A stretch of 64,000 bases of DNA, taken from positions 15,882,258-15,946,257 of the forward strand of contig JAMKCF010000001.1 in the NCBI GenBank assembly GCA_023634235.1. The letters run 5' to 3'. The translations under genes were made by a program, and so were the position numbers. Below the pieces are notes generated by a model. It saw only the letters and a program-made list of their open reading frames with translations, did not search any database and was not told where the DNA came from. Of this stretch, positions 35,901 through 47,851 are shown one piece after another. Source of the stretch: Pisaster brevispinus (Eukaryota > Echinodermata > Asteroidea > Forcipulatida > Asteriidae). Within the stretch, counting starts at the first letter, position 1, and each line of letters opens with the position of its first letter.

Positions 35901-38900
35901 TTTAAGTCATAAATTGCTAACAAAACGTGGTATAATCCAAATTCTTTTTTAAACAGGATTGATACGTCATAACTGCTTTAAATACAAAAAACTTTCATAT
36001 TCAGTTGATTAATTTCAAAAAGTTAAGGCGAAACAGCTCGGCATTTGTGCACAAATGCAATATGTCTAGTTTTTTTTGTATTTGTCTGTTTCAGTAAAAA
36101 AGGCTATTGACATAACGCACGTTCGTTCTAAGCGGCCTTTTGCATAGTTCCCAAAGAGCAATTGCAATGAAACTTTCAGTGATGAAAGGCATTGGTGCAA
36201 TAATGATCCTAAAACAATGATGTCATGATGACGTCATCACCAGTCATGTGACGTCATCTTAAAGGTTTCTATTTTAAATGTTTGAAAATCTATATCAAAT
36301 CAACCACAAAAGACCGTAGGTTTCTGTTTGCGGGATTGGGTGGGGATAAATTAGGTCTTCATTTTATTCAGTGTGCGTGACCTTACATGACCTCTACTTC
36401 CGGTCGAAACAGGAAGTGCCTTGTAATTCAAAAGTGGAAATACTTATGAAGTTGCTTTCAACAATGTTATTGTCTGGCAAGGGTGGGCAATTAAAAAAAA
36501 ATACCGACGACGGCACAACACACAAGAGCGCCCTCTAGCGGCAGGTTGAAAACTGATCAAAATGGACTTTTTGAAGATGTGTGTGGGGAAAGTTTGTGTA
36601 ATCACTTCAAAAATTACACACATGTTGACCGTCAGGCAGCCATCATATGTGTGAAGTTTCAGATCGATGACGTCATCGGGGGTCAGGTGACGCGGCATTA
36701 AAGGTGCTTTTTTGAAGTCATATAAGTCCCGAAGTATTAATGCGATCATGTTGAAACTTGGTAGGCTGTTAGATATTGGCAAGTTCTTGTAAATTTTGAA
36801 ATGACGTCATGATGACGTCATCACATGATTTGTTATGATTTTTTTCTATTTTTTGCACCTTTTAGTCATAAATTGCTTACAAAACGTGGTATAATCCACA
36901 TTTATTTTAAAAACAGGCTTGATACGTCATAACTGCTTTGAATACAAAAAAAACTTTCAAGTTCAGTTGAGTAATTTGAAAACAGTTATTGCGAAACAGC
37001 TCGGCATTTGTGCACAAATGCAATATGTCTAGTTTTTCCTTTTTAGCTGTTTCGTAGCGCAGCGCTGCGAAACAGCTCTTGTTTTCGTTAAAGTTTTTGT
37101 TATTAGCTGTTTCGCAGCAAAGCGCAGCGAAACAGCTCTTGTTTTCGTTAAAGTTTTTGTTTTTATTATTTTTTTTATTTTTATTTTTCAGACACGATTC
37201 GTTCTAGGCGGCCTTTTGCATAGTTCCTAATGAGCAATTGCAATGAAACTTTCAGTGATGAAAGGCATTGGTGCAATAATGATCCCAAAACAATGAGGTC
37301 ATGATGACGTCATAACCTGTCACGTGACGTCATTTTAAAGGTTTCTATTTTAAATATTTGAAAATCAGTAACAAATCAGCCACAAGAGACCGTAGGTTTC
37401 TGTTTGCGGGATTGTATAGGGATAAATAAGGTCTTCAATTTATTCAGTGTGCGTGACCTCACATGACCTCTACTTCCGGTCGAAACCGGAAGTGCCTCGT
37501 AATTCAAAAGTGCTAAATGTTACGAAAACGCTTTCAACGATGTTAGTGTCTGGCATGCAAAGGTGGGCAGTTAAAAGAAAAATACCCATGACGTCATGAT
37601 ACACAAGAGCGCCCTCTAGCGGCAGGTTGTAAACTGTTCAAAATGGACTTTTTGAAGATGTGTGTGGTGAAGTGTGTAATCACTTAAAAATTTACACATA
37701 TGTTGATCGTCAGGCAGCCATCATGTGTGAAATTTCAGATCGATGACGTCATCGGGGGTCACGTGACGCGGCAATAAATGTGCCTTTTTTTAAGTCGTAT
37801 AAGTCCCGAAGTATTAGTGCGATCATGTTGAAACTTGGTAGGCTGTTAGATATTGGCAAGTTCTTGTAAATTCTGAAATGACGTCATAATGACGTCATCA
37901 CATGATTTTGTATGATTTTTTCAATTTTTTGCACCTTTTAGTCATAAATTGCTTACAAAACGTGGTATAATCCAAATTCTTTTTTAAACAGGCTTGATAC
38001 GTCATAACTGCTTTGAATACAAAAAAAAATTCAAATTCAATTGAGTAATTTGAAAAAGTTAAGACGAAACAGCTCGGCATTTGTGCACAAATGCAATATG
38101 TCTAGTTATTTTTTTAGCTGTTTCGCAGCAAAGCGCAGCGAAACAGCTCTTGTTTTTGTTAATTTTTTTTATATTATTAGCTGTTTCGTAGCGCAGCGCT
38201 GCGAAACAGCTCTTGTTTTCGTTAAAATTTTTGTTATTAGCTGTTTCGCAGCAAAGCGCAGCGAAACAGCTCTTGTTTTTGTTAAAGTTTTTGTTTTTAT
38301 TGTTTTTTTAATTTTTATTTTTCAGACAGGAAGTCATTGACATAACGCACAATTCTTTCTAGGCAGCCTTTTGCATAGATCCTAAAGAGCAATTGCAATG
38401 AAACTTTCAGTGATGAAAGGCATTGGTGCAATATTGATCCCAAAACAATGAGGTCGTGATGACGTCATCACCTGTCACGTGACGTCATCTTAAAGGTTTC
38501 TATTTTAAATATTTGAAAATCAGTAACAATTCAGCCACAAGAGACCGTAGGTTTCTGTTTGCGGGATTGTATAGGGATAAATTAAGTCTTCATTTTATTC
38601 AGTGTGCGTGACCTCACATGACCTCTACTTCCGGTCGAAACCGGAAGTGCCTCGTAATTCAAAAGTGCTAAATGTTATGAAAACGCTTTCAACGATGTTA
38701 GTGTCTGGCAAGAGTGTGCATTTAAAAAAAAATACCGATGACGTCACAATACACAAGAGCGCCCTCTAGCAGCAGGTTGAAAACTGTTCAAAATGGACTT
38801 TTTGAAGATGTGTGTGGAGAAGTTTTGTGTAATCACTTCAAAATGTACACACATGTTAAACGTCAGGCAGCCATTATATGTGTGAAGTTTCAGATCGATG

Positions 38901-39080
38901 ACATCATCGGGGTCACGTGACGTGGCATTAAAGGTGCACTTTTTGAAGTCGTATAACTCCCGAAGTAATGTTGCGATCATGATGAAACTTGGTAGGTTGT
39001 TGGATAATGGGAAGTTCCTGTAAATTGTAAAATGACGTCATGATGACGTCATCACATGATTTTTTATGATTTTAAATTTT
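32921..39080 (+). repeat. Tandem hairpin-ended repeat array, six copies plus a fragment (unit B)
   Basis: A 3' fragment (32,921-33,183) is followed by copies ending in CTAG at 34,203, 35,027, 36,069, 37,032 and 38,105, and a last copy that runs into unique DNA near 39,080. The GCGCCCTCTAGCGGC landmark lies at about 33,831, 34,655, 35,571, 36,527, 37,608 and 38,758 (AGCAG in the last). Copy lengths of 0.82-1.15 kb differ by the number of AGCTGTTTCGC hairpins at the left and by an internal ~110-bp stretch (around 35,900-36,010 and 37,930-38,070). All copies share one orientation. Confidence 0.85.
33193..33352. repeat. Three consecutive AGCTGTTTCGC hairpins
   Basis: Three hairpin modules with arms AGCTGTTTCGC / GCGAAACAGCT (the first has GCGGAACAGCT) are spaced 60-70 bp apart, each followed by CTTGTTTT(C/T)GTTAAAG. 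The module has multiplied on its own at the left side of array copies, independent of the rest of the repeat. Confidence 0.8.
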
Positions 39081-42000
39081 TTTTACCCCTTTTTTACTCA
39101 TGAAATGCTAACGGAACATGTTATAATCAGTATTCGAATTTAAACAGGTTGTGCAAGCTTCGAAAAGGAATTGACGATTTCATTTGTCAGGCTTGAATAT
39201 AAATGATATGTCCTTTAATTCGAAAACAAACTGATTCGGACGTTTTCACTTGTCAAGTCTTAAGTATACAGTTTTACCAGATCTATCGTACATAATCAAT
39301 ACAATGTCACGGCATTCATTTTTCTATTGTAAAATTGACAATGATGTAGATGAACGTCAACTCATTCGCCCATACTTTACATTTTTTAAGAATCATCTTG
39401 TAGAACATTTTAATAAATAAATGCACCAATATTGACGCCTTTATTAAATAGCGCCCTCTCGTGACCGAGTTGCAAGAATGCATTTGGAGTTCCGTTTTGG
39501 CATTGAAAAAAAAAGTTATTTTTAGTAAATTAACCAAAGTGATTGGAGTTGCCCAGTTTGACGGGGTTACATTGATTTGTCGTTATCATTTTAAGTGATC
39601 AAAACAACTTTTAAGACATTAACAGGGAGGTTTGTGGATAGACCCATTTTGGAAACATCCATTATGTAATAAGACCTACCTGCTTTCATCATAGGGTGTT
39701 TGTGTTTCTTCAACGACCACCTTTGTTTCAGTTATTTTACTATTGTTTTTTACAACAGTATACATTTTAGGTACCGTACTACCGGTATACATGTACATAT
39801 TAATGCAAAGTTGCTATAATGTGTACGAGCGAGAGCTAAGGCTGTATGTTCCTTATTTTGGCAAGATCCATTTAGTTGATAATTAACCCCTACTAAAACT
39901 TTACTAATTTTAGCATTTTGTTGACCAACTTCATGGTGCAATCTTCTCTCCAACTCTATTAAACATTTAATCTTCTAACTTGGGTAAAATGAACTTAAAA
40001 GCTAAACATACTTCAGTTGCTATGTCAAATGAAATATTTTCCGTTTATAGTTATTAAACTCATATCAATGTAGAAGCAATAACTTAATGAAGTCTACAAA
40101 TTTTCTTAATTCTTTTATTTTTTATTTCGTATTTGTAATCATTTGATTGTTTACACTTTATAAAATCAAGTGAAATATTCTTGTTAATTTAAATATAATT
40201 TTTTCAAATCATTTCAAAGTACAAGCAATAAGGCAATAAAGTCTACATATTTTCTCAATTTGTTAGTTTTGAAATTGTTGATTAAAGAGACCCATTATGT
40301 AGACTTTTATAATGGTGTTGAAGGTGGTTCAGCGGCCACTCTGATCCCAGGAGCCAACTCTGTCTCTAGACATAGTAACCGTTGCTGTGATCTTGAACGT
40401 GCATTATTCAACACACGAGACATACGAGACATACAGCTGTATGTCCTATACAAAGGACGAAGTAATAATGGTCAAGTGTCCTGCTTAAGGACACAAGGGT
40501 CACGAGTGGGGCCTACACCCTGACACCCTGCTGAACACCAGACAGAACTAAACTGACTTGGCAGTTAAGTGACTTGATCAGTGTTGTTTTGTCCCATCGG
40601 TTAAACATTTTTTATAAATAAGGTGATGCATACTACATGAAGATCAAAACATTCTCTAAAACCAAGGGTCATTTTGTAAAGCTTTGTTCATTTCATGGAA
40701 GGTTAATTCAAAGCACGATGCTTTCTTAAAAGAAGGGGCTTTATCAAATTCCAAGCAGGAAAGCTGCTTTTTAAAATACATTACTCAAAGAGTGTACTGC
40801 AAAGTCTGTGGCAGGATACTGCACTTAGCACTCTAAAATGTCTGCTAATATCTTAACACTGATTGAATGGGTGCAAGAGGTATAAATACAATGAACTTTA
40901 TTCTGTATCATGTTATCTTGCGAGTGTATTTTTGTCAAAAACAAAGTCTTTGTTGCAAAAGATAACATTTGAAGCCAAATATATGATTTCTTTCTGAGTG
41001 TTATGTCTCAAATAACCCATTCAGACCATCTTGTGCTGCTTTCCAATATTGTGTATCAGTCAATCCGATGTGAGCAGGATGTAGGTGATCTTGTACAAGT
41101 CATGAGGGAACATCAATCAGTCACTAATCCAGTTTGAAATGTTCTTTGCTGAAGATTCTGACTGAAATAACCAACAGAATAGTGTCGTTCTCAGTCTGAA
41201 GGCTTCTATTTGATTTCCTATAAAGAAAAGACAAAGATAAGGCACACAATAAATTAGTGAGCTAACAATTTATCAATTGGCCAACACAAACTGAAGCCTT
41301 TATATAGATGCAAAGCTATCAGTATTACACCCTCTAAGTGTCTCATTGCATTATTAAATTTTTATCACGCGTATACTCACTGCCTCAAAGAGCACCATAT
41401 AGGCCTAGAGGTACATGGATAAAGGTTATTTAAGGTGATTCTCAATGCATTTCAGGTACCATCTTGTAATGTAAGGGTAAAAAGGGTGGTGCAAATTACT
41501 TCGCAAATTACTTCGCAACTCTTACTGATAAAATGGGAATGTACTAATTTTTCTGATGTGACCTGTACAAATACATTTCACAATGTGCATCATTCTTCTT
41601 TTTTAAGAAAACAGGTGGAAATACAGTAAAAATACTTCTCAATTGTTAATCAGATGTCCTACAAAATGTCACATTTGTAGGCATGACTCCCACCTGTAGT
41701 GAGACTGGATTTTCTGTCACAGGACTCAAACTCACACATTGCATAATGTTTATTATACATTGCGTTTAGTGTACAACAAAATTTATCTATTTCAGATATG
41801 ACAATAACAAATTAATGCTTTACTGGTCTTACCTCTTTGACTGGTTGATAAAGGTTCAGTCAATGAAAGTGACGATGACCTGATGAGCAGAAGGTTACTT
41901 TCTTGAAAGCACTTGTTCATAGAGAGTACACCACATAGTACATCACATACACATGGTAAGCAGCTTAACTAGCTACAATTGGTTGAAGACATAGTTTATA

Positions 42001-42172
42001 ATACACATATTAGGTACACTTGTTAATACATCATCAGCTGCAACCAATGGTGAAAAGTCGGTCGAATGAACACAGTCAGTGCAGATGACAAACAGCTAGT
42101 GGGGTAGAGTAGCTCCATTAGCTTGTAGTACCATGGTGGAGTTTACTGTCAGCTCCATCCAAAGGTGGAAAG

Positions 42173-42427
42173 CAAAGATTATAGAGCGCCGAAGGCGCAA
42201 GATGCGGAACTCTGGCTGAAATGTGAAATCCCACTGGACGCCATTTCGGCAAGTTACTCTTTTGATACAACAGTAGATCAGTGCAGGTCAGTGCAGACAA
42301 TGACCATTCCTATCAATGGGAAACAAAACATCCACTTGCTGAAATGGCGCCCATGCGTATTTCATGTTCCAACAATAGATAAAGCTTCAGTTCCGCATCT
42401 TGCGCCTTCGGCGCTCTATAATCTTTG
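42173..42427. mobile_element. 255-bp MITE with 39-bp perfect TIRs and 8-bp target duplication
   Basis: 42,173-42,211 and 42,389-42,427 are exact inverse copies, starting CAAAGATTATAGAGCGCC. The similarity resumes inside (GCCATTTC.GCAAG on both arms), so the element is nearly one long foldback. It is flanked by GTGGAAAG at 42,165-42,172 and again at 42,428-42,435. An 8-bp duplication with CA...TG ends fits hAT-like or P-like MITEs. It lies in a B-only segment, and its perfect long TIRs suggest a young insertion. Confidence 0.85.
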
Positions 42428-43473
42428 GTGGAAAGGCAGACAGTATCAATACAGGTAAAAAAAGATGATTAGCAGCAAGTGAGGGTAAATTTGCTCCATG
42501 AGTTCGTAGCACCATGGTTGAGTGTGCTCTCAGCTGCATCCAATGGAAGACAGTCACACAGAATGAACACAGTCAATGCAGATGATAAGTGGCAGCCAGG
42601 AGGGTGACTAGCTACAATCTCTTGTAGTCCTGGGTACAGTTTCATGTTTGATGTACACCATCAGTTTGAAGTAACAGCAACAGCAGACAGTGTTTCTTGT
42701 ATATTCCTTGATCATAACTTACTTGTACAACTAGTTGATAAGTAGGGAGTTAATCAGCTCCATTGACTTGCTGCTATTGTACAAATTCTATATCACTGAA
42801 AAAACCAAAAAAATCACCAAGTTGTCATTTGTTACCTACACATATAATTCCTGATGAATGAACCATCTCACTCTATTATAAATACCATCTACATGTACAA
42901 TTTATGTCTTATTTTGCACACTCTTCTGTACATATTTATGCAACCATTGTCAACATTACAAAGTTTGTACTTTGTACATCACATAATATAGTTGTTTCTG
43001 TACTCTGTACATGTATGTTCTCCATTTCAATGTACACTAGTTTATTAAAATGTCATCAATTACAGTGTATTCTTTATGCGTGGCAATGTGTTTAATACCT
43101 TGTTCGTCACGTAAAAACTAATATTGATATGAAATAAAAGCAAAATTGGGAAATTAATACATACAAATGAAATGAAATGAAATGAATTGCTGTATGTATA
43201 TGTAAACTGACAAATTATAGCCGCCTTTAACAATATTCAAAAACTGATTTACTTGCATTGCATTAATATAGTGACAGATGGTTTAACTTCAGCACAAACT
43301 TTCATGACAGCACTTGCACTGCAGAGTGTCATAGGACAATCTGAATTACTGCAATATAGTTTTCATGTTCAATCCAAACATGGTTTTCAACAACTATTTC
43401 TTTTTATACCCCATGTACACTACCTTTTTCTATGTACTGGTCAATTCTCATATTGTACTATTTTCTAATAAGA

Positions 43474-43507
43474 GTATGGAATAAACGCCATATTGAATTG
43501 AATTGAA
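43474..43507 (+). repeat. LINE-like 3' tail with ATTGA repeats (unit B)
   Basis: Same block as 6,847-6,880: tatggaataaacg followed by ATTGAATTGAATTGA. It lies just beyond the stop codon of the Helentron gene, on the opposite strand. Confidence 0.35.
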
Positions 43508-43540
43508 AAGTGCCACCATAACATAACCATTGAATTTCAT

Positions 43541-46500
43541 CTAAAACTTAATTGCAATTGACTCATGATAGCTGTAATATGTTGGAACTACATGGGTCTT
43601 GATAAAATCCATGTTTTTGATGTAAACATGGTCAATTAGTGTTCCTCTCTCAGTAGTGGCTTCAGTAACACACTGCTTATAACCATGTTCTTGCATCACT
43701 TTCTCAACACAAGAAGATTGTTTGAAAATATCTTCATTGAAATCACCCATAATAATGCATTTGTTGGATACTTTGTGTACTTCATCAAGCAAGAGTTTGA
43801 GAACTGCAATAAAATATTTCATTACATAAGATGGTGGTCGATAGATAACAACAACAGTTAAAGACACTTCTGAAATGATCTCAAATGCAATATATTCAAG
43901 ATTTGTCACTGGAATATTCAATCTAGAAAGCACTCTGTCTTTTCTGGCACAAACAGCAACACCACCATGACTCTGTTCCTTTAATATCTGGGTAAGTAAA
44001 CTAAAATTGTCATATGAATTACATCTTTGTTGGTGATACCATTTTAAATCAATCAAATCCGGATCATAACATGGCTCTCTATTAATCCATGTTTCAGTCA
44101 GACAAACGAAGTCAGATGACATCATATCTTTATTACATGTGAAATCCATTTGATGAACTTGTAATCCTTGAATATTATGCATCATAATGGTTGTACTGTC
44201 ATTATCATCTTCTACAAGTTCATTATTGCCCATGTCATTATTGTCATCAATAAATGAAGCCATCTTACTCAGTGCATCCATCACTTCTCCATTGCAATAA
44301 ATACATTTCTCATTGAATCCTTCTATCACAAGTCCATTAAGTGAGGTGACTCTACTCAAAGCAACATATGCTTGTCCTGCAGCAAATATACGATGAAGAC
44401 AAATAACTGCTCTGTCTGTACTGAGTCCCTGAACCTTATGAACTGTACAAGCCCATGCCAACTTGAGAGGGAACTGATGTCGCACATACTGGTTAGTTAC
44501 ACTTTCTTCCACCATTTCAACAGGTACAACATGCACATCTGGATTATTTGAAGACTGCCTTTTCAATTTTGACCCAATAGATTTGTTATCAAAATCAATT
44601 TCAATACGACTTGGTGACGACTGAGCTGCTAACGTAATTATTTGATGAACAGTTCCAACTGCTCCATTCACAAGTCCATCACTTACATCCATATTTCTCG
44701 TTAACATTACCCTAGCACCAATACCAAGCCACAATGATTTTGATAATGAGGATTTTTTTCCTTTTATTTCAGCACGCTTCATATTACCACTTCTTTCATC
44801 TTTCTTCAAATCCCTGGCCAAAATACACACACAGTCTACACACTTTGCAAACAGGGTTTTCAAATTATATTCATCAACTTGCTTGTTACAGGGGTAAATG
44901 TGCACAGCATCACTCCAATCTTCTCCAGTTTCACGTGATTGCAACATTGTCATGTCATCCTGCCTCAACTTTTCCTTTTTCTTTCTTACACGCAACCTGT
45001 TCAGTACTTCAGCAAACTGTCCATCTTCCTTTTGTCTCATTATCTCAGTCAGTTCTACTTTCAGGAAATTATCATTCCACAAATCACATTGAATAGTACT
45101 TTGGTACAGAGATTTTCCTTTTACTGGAGGCAACTGATAGAAATCTCCAACAGCTATTATACTGACATTACCGAATGAACCATAGTCTCTTGTTTGTTTT
45201 ATCTGTCGTAGACGTCCATGAATGTAGCACAATAACTTTTGATCTACCATCGAAATTTCATCTATAATCAAAATGCGTAACTGTTGAAATTTATTCCGTA
45301 GCGTACTGATCTTATCTTCACCGAGTGGCTGGTATGGCAATCTAGCATTTACAGGTATTGAGAATGCATTGTGAATAGTGGCACCGTTAATATTGAAAGC
45401 TGCAACACCAGTAGGAGCTGTAAGCAATACAGATACATCATCAGGATTTTCCATCATTCTAGCAAACAGTCTTGTTGCTTCATAACAAATTGATTTGATC
45501 AAATGACTCTTTCCTGTTCCGGCACCACCAGTGACAAAAACATGAAATGGCTGTATATGTTTCCCATTTGTCTTGTCCAAACACCACTGTCTGATTTTAT
45601 AAAAAACTTGTTTCTGTTTTACATTCAATGACCTGAACAATGCAATTGCTTCATGCTTGGATATTCTATCTGAATATGGCTCAATGTTGCTCAATACTTC
45701 TTTATTACTGTCAGATTTCAAATCAGGAATTTCACATTCATCTTCAGAATCATTAACTAATTCAGGACGTTGGTTTTGGCATTCAAGTCTCTCTTGTTCT
45801 GTTTCAGGACAAATCTGAGCCCATGCATCTTCTTGTGGACCAAATTTCTCAAGAAATTGTTTTGCTTCATCCAGTGCCTCAACATTAGACTCGTACACAG
45901 ATCGATTCTTCTCAACAATGCATTTGACGGACTGCAGCTCATTATTCAATCGAACAAAACCGTTCATGTAAAAGTCTTCATACAAATCAAACGTTGATGG
46001 CTTCAGTTGTGCATCAACACGATATGGAAGAAATAATTGAAGGACACTCTGATAGTATTTCTCTGGACATTTGACAACTGAAAATCTAGGGTATCTGATG
46101 ACTGCTGGATCACTTCGACTTCGCTTCTGTATATAACCTAAATGATTCTTTAATATATGAACTGGCAATCGTTTCCTTTTATTTTCTCCTTTGGTTTTGT
46201 TACTGCCTGTATATATTACTCTATATTCTGAACAAAATTTTCCTAAGCACATTGCCTCAAATTCCTCAGTATCTGGCCTTGCAAGGTACCGATCGATTCT
46301 ACTCGTCATCCATATATCATCATCTCCATCACATTTACTTTTAATCACACTTATCGGTAAACTCATTCTGACAGGATTCTCACCAACAGGTATAAACTGT
46401 ACTTCTCTAGATCCTTCTTTCAATCTCAAACCACAGACCCGATACACTGCTTCTTGTGCTGATACTTCACGATTATGCAGATACACAGAACCAAGTTTCT

Positions 46501-47851
46501 TCATACTCTGTTTTGCATCTAAATTACCTTTCTGTGCCTCACTCTGAGCATGTGACAACAAGACACCCATTTCACGTTCAGCTTTAGCCATATACGATAC
46601 TATGTAGGCCACACAAGCATACACATCACAGATAAACTGAATATCCATGTTTGCATTCCAACATCTTATCAAATGAGGATTGTACATATTGACCCAAACA
46701 TCCTGTGGTTGTCTTTTCAGTACAATAGTGGTCTTCTTGCTTAAGACATTGTTGGCCTTTTCAAATTCCTCTTGTGTAATACCAATATGCTCAAACAATT
46801 CACTAGTTGTCATGTGTTGGTTTTCTTCATCTTTTATTGCAACCCAAAGTGACTTCAATACTTTTTTTGCGTCATCATTTTCATTATCATCATTTTCATC
46901 GTTCTCTTTTTCATCATCTGTTGGCTGTGGTTGTGCAATAAATGTCTGTTTAGATGGTGGTCTAGGGAAATTGAACCTGCACTCAGTACCTTTTTTCTTA
47001 CACGACTTCGAATGCTTGCGGCTATGAAGTTGTACCCTGCTGATAATCTCAAAAAGTTCATTATCTTTTTCCTTAGATGGCAACTTACAACTGACATATC
47101 TATCAATAAATGTAACAACATCCTTGTCCTGATCATGTCCTAATCTTGGTGCATTTTCAATCCAGAAAAGACAATGTGTATGAGGAGATCCTCTCTGTTG
47201 AAATTCCACTCTGTAAAAATAATCCTTCACTTTTCCAATAGGTTTAGCCTTTGACATAATGACATCTCTTAAAAAAGTATGAAATCGCTTGTCAAACATT
47301 CTAGCTGCAGTAACAGGATTACTTCTCAATACATTGCATTTCTCATTCCAGTCTAAATCATTTACATCTCTTGAATCACTTTGCTGTCTCAGTATTGTGT
47401 TGATAACTTCAGGCCATCTCATATCTGCTGCTGAGAATGAGCAAAACCAAGTTGGAATTCCTAACTGTCTTATCATAGCTAAAACATCTTTCTGTGTTGC
47501 TTGCCAATATGGAGGTGTTCCTCTGATTGGTTTCAGAAATTTGTATCCACTATCAGACTTCAGAATGTCCCTTAATTGTTCCTTGTCGTTTATCATTCTT
47601 GCTTCTACTCTCTCATCATTGTACATTCTGCCAGAGTTTTTACGCAATGCAATAGAAACACATGACATCACTTTTTGAATTTCCAACAAATATTGTGCAT
47701 AAAAAATGTACTGCGTGTTTTTTGCAAACCTATTATCAGCATGCATCAGTCTGTTATGCAGATATCTACACAGAGTTAGCTTCACATCACGCTTATCACT
47801 AAATATGGGAGTTCCTTGAGAAAAATAATGTTGGAAAGCATTTTGCTTCAT
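43541..47851 (-). CDS. Helentron Rep-helicase-endonuclease, intact ORF of 1,436 codons
   Basis: Rolling-circle transposase core. Residues ~10-430 are the Helitron Rep domain with HUH (His224-Thr-His226) and the tyrosine pair Tyr416/Tyr420. Residues ~740-1,180 are a PIF1 helicase: Walker A GGAGTGKS 775-782, Walker B IIDEIS 862-867, GDFYQLPP near 902-909, GARVML 1,045-1,050, VHKVQG 1,137-1,142, YVALSRV 1,162-1,168. Residues ~1,222-1,436 are an EEP endonuclease with Glu1253, YRPPS and GDFN 1,369-1,372, ending SYHES instead of the usual SDH box. The first nine residues are out of the native frame: an extra A at 47,821-47,825 splits this ORF from the upstream one, and in unit A the join is in frame. 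All Rep and helicase signature residues are present, so this part could still be functional if expressed. Confidence 0.92.
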   Translation of the reverse strand: MKQNAFQHYFSQGTPIFSDKRDVKLTLCRYLHNRLMHADNRFAKNTQYIFYAQYLLEIQKVMSCVSIALRKNSGRMYNDERVEARMINDKEQLRDILKSDSGYKFLKPIRGTPPYWQATQKDVLAMIRQLGIPTWFCSFSAADMRWPEVINTILRQQSDSRDVNDLDWNEKCNVLRSNPVTAARMFDKRFHTFLRDVIMSKAKPIGKVKDYFYRVEFQQRGSPHTHCLFWIENAPRLGHDQDKDVVTFIDRYVSCKLPSKEKDNELFEIISRVQLHSRKHSKSCKKKGTECRFNFPRPPSKQTFIAQPQPTDDEKENDENDDNENDDAKKVLKSLWVAIKDEENQHMTTSELFEHIGITQEEFEKANNVLSKKTTIVLKRQPQDVWVNMYNPHLIRCWNANMDIQFICDVYACVAYIVSYMAKAEREMGVLLSHAQSEAQKGNLDAKQSMKKLGSVYLHNREVSAQEAVYRVCGLRLKEGSREVQFIPVGENPVRMSLPISVIKSKCDGDDDIWMTSRIDRYLARPDTEEFEAMCLGKFCSEYRVIYTGSNKTKGENKRKRLPVHILKNHLGYIQKRSRSDPAVIRYPRFSVVKCPEKYYQSVLQLFLPYRVDAQLKPSTFDLYEDFYMNGFVRLNNELQSVKCIVEKNRSVYESNVEALDEAKQFLEKFGPQEDAWAQICPETEQERLECQNQRPELVNDSEDECEIPDLKSDSNKEVLSNIEPYSDRISKHEAIALFRSLNVKQKQVFYKIRQWCLDKTNGKHIQPFHVFVTGGAGTGKSHLIKSICYEATRLFARMMENPDDVSVLLTAPTGVAAFNINGATIHNAFSIPVNARLPYQPLGEDKISTLRNKFQQLRILIIDEISMVDQKLLCYIHGRLRQIKQTRDYGSFGNVSIIAVGDFYQLPPVKGKSLYQSTIQCDLWNDNFLKVELTEIMRQKEDGQFAEVLNRLRVRKKKEKLRQDDMTMLQSRETGEDWSDAVHIYPCNKQVDEYNLKTLFAKCVDCVCILARDLKKDERSGNMKRAEIKGKKSSLSKSLWLGIGARVMLTRNMDVSDGLVNGAVGTVHQIITLAAQSSPSRIEIDFDNKSIGSKLKRQSSNNPDVHVVPVEMVEESVTNQYVRHQFPLKLAWACTVHKVQGLSTDRAVICLHRIFAAGQAYVALSRVTSLNGLVIEGFNEKCIYCNGEVMDALSKMASFIDDNNDMGNNELVEDDNDSTTIMMHNIQGLQVHQMDFTCNKDMMSSDFVCLTETWINREPCYDPDLIDLKWYHQQRCNSYDNFSLLTQILKEQSHGGVAVCARKDRVLSRLNIPVTNLEYIAFEIISEVSLTVVVIYRPPSYVMKYFIAVLKLLLDEVHKVSNKCIIMGDFNEDIFKQSSCVEKVMQEHGYKQCVTEATTERGTLIDHVYIKNMDFIKTHVVPTYYSYHESIAIKF

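Larger units (their letters stand above)
39081..43540. other. Non-coding, repeat-derived DNA downstream of Helentron copy B
   Basis: Counterpart of 2,310-6,913. A CTCF-like site lies at 39,449-39,467 (minus strand). One copy of the 93-bp repeat sits around 40,474-40,568. From about 41,416 to 42,470 the DNA has no counterpart in A and includes the MITE at 42,173-42,427. Diverged ~230-bp modules (CAGTCA.TGCAGATGA.. and CTCCAT.AG.T.GTAG.ACCATGG) occur around 42,050-42,150 and 42,460-42,640. LINE-like tail at 43,474-43,507. No gene. Confidence 0.6.

Noticed and set aside
575..39080. CRISPR-like array from the regularly repeated palindromes
   Set aside because: Units are 0.8-1.15 kb, spacers are homologous to each other, and the context is an animal genome.
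47799..47851. Programmed ribosomal frameshift joining the two long ORFs of copy B
   Set aside because: Unit A has the in-frame version with one A fewer, the shift needed is +1, and no standard slippery site is present; a mutation or sequencing error is simpler.
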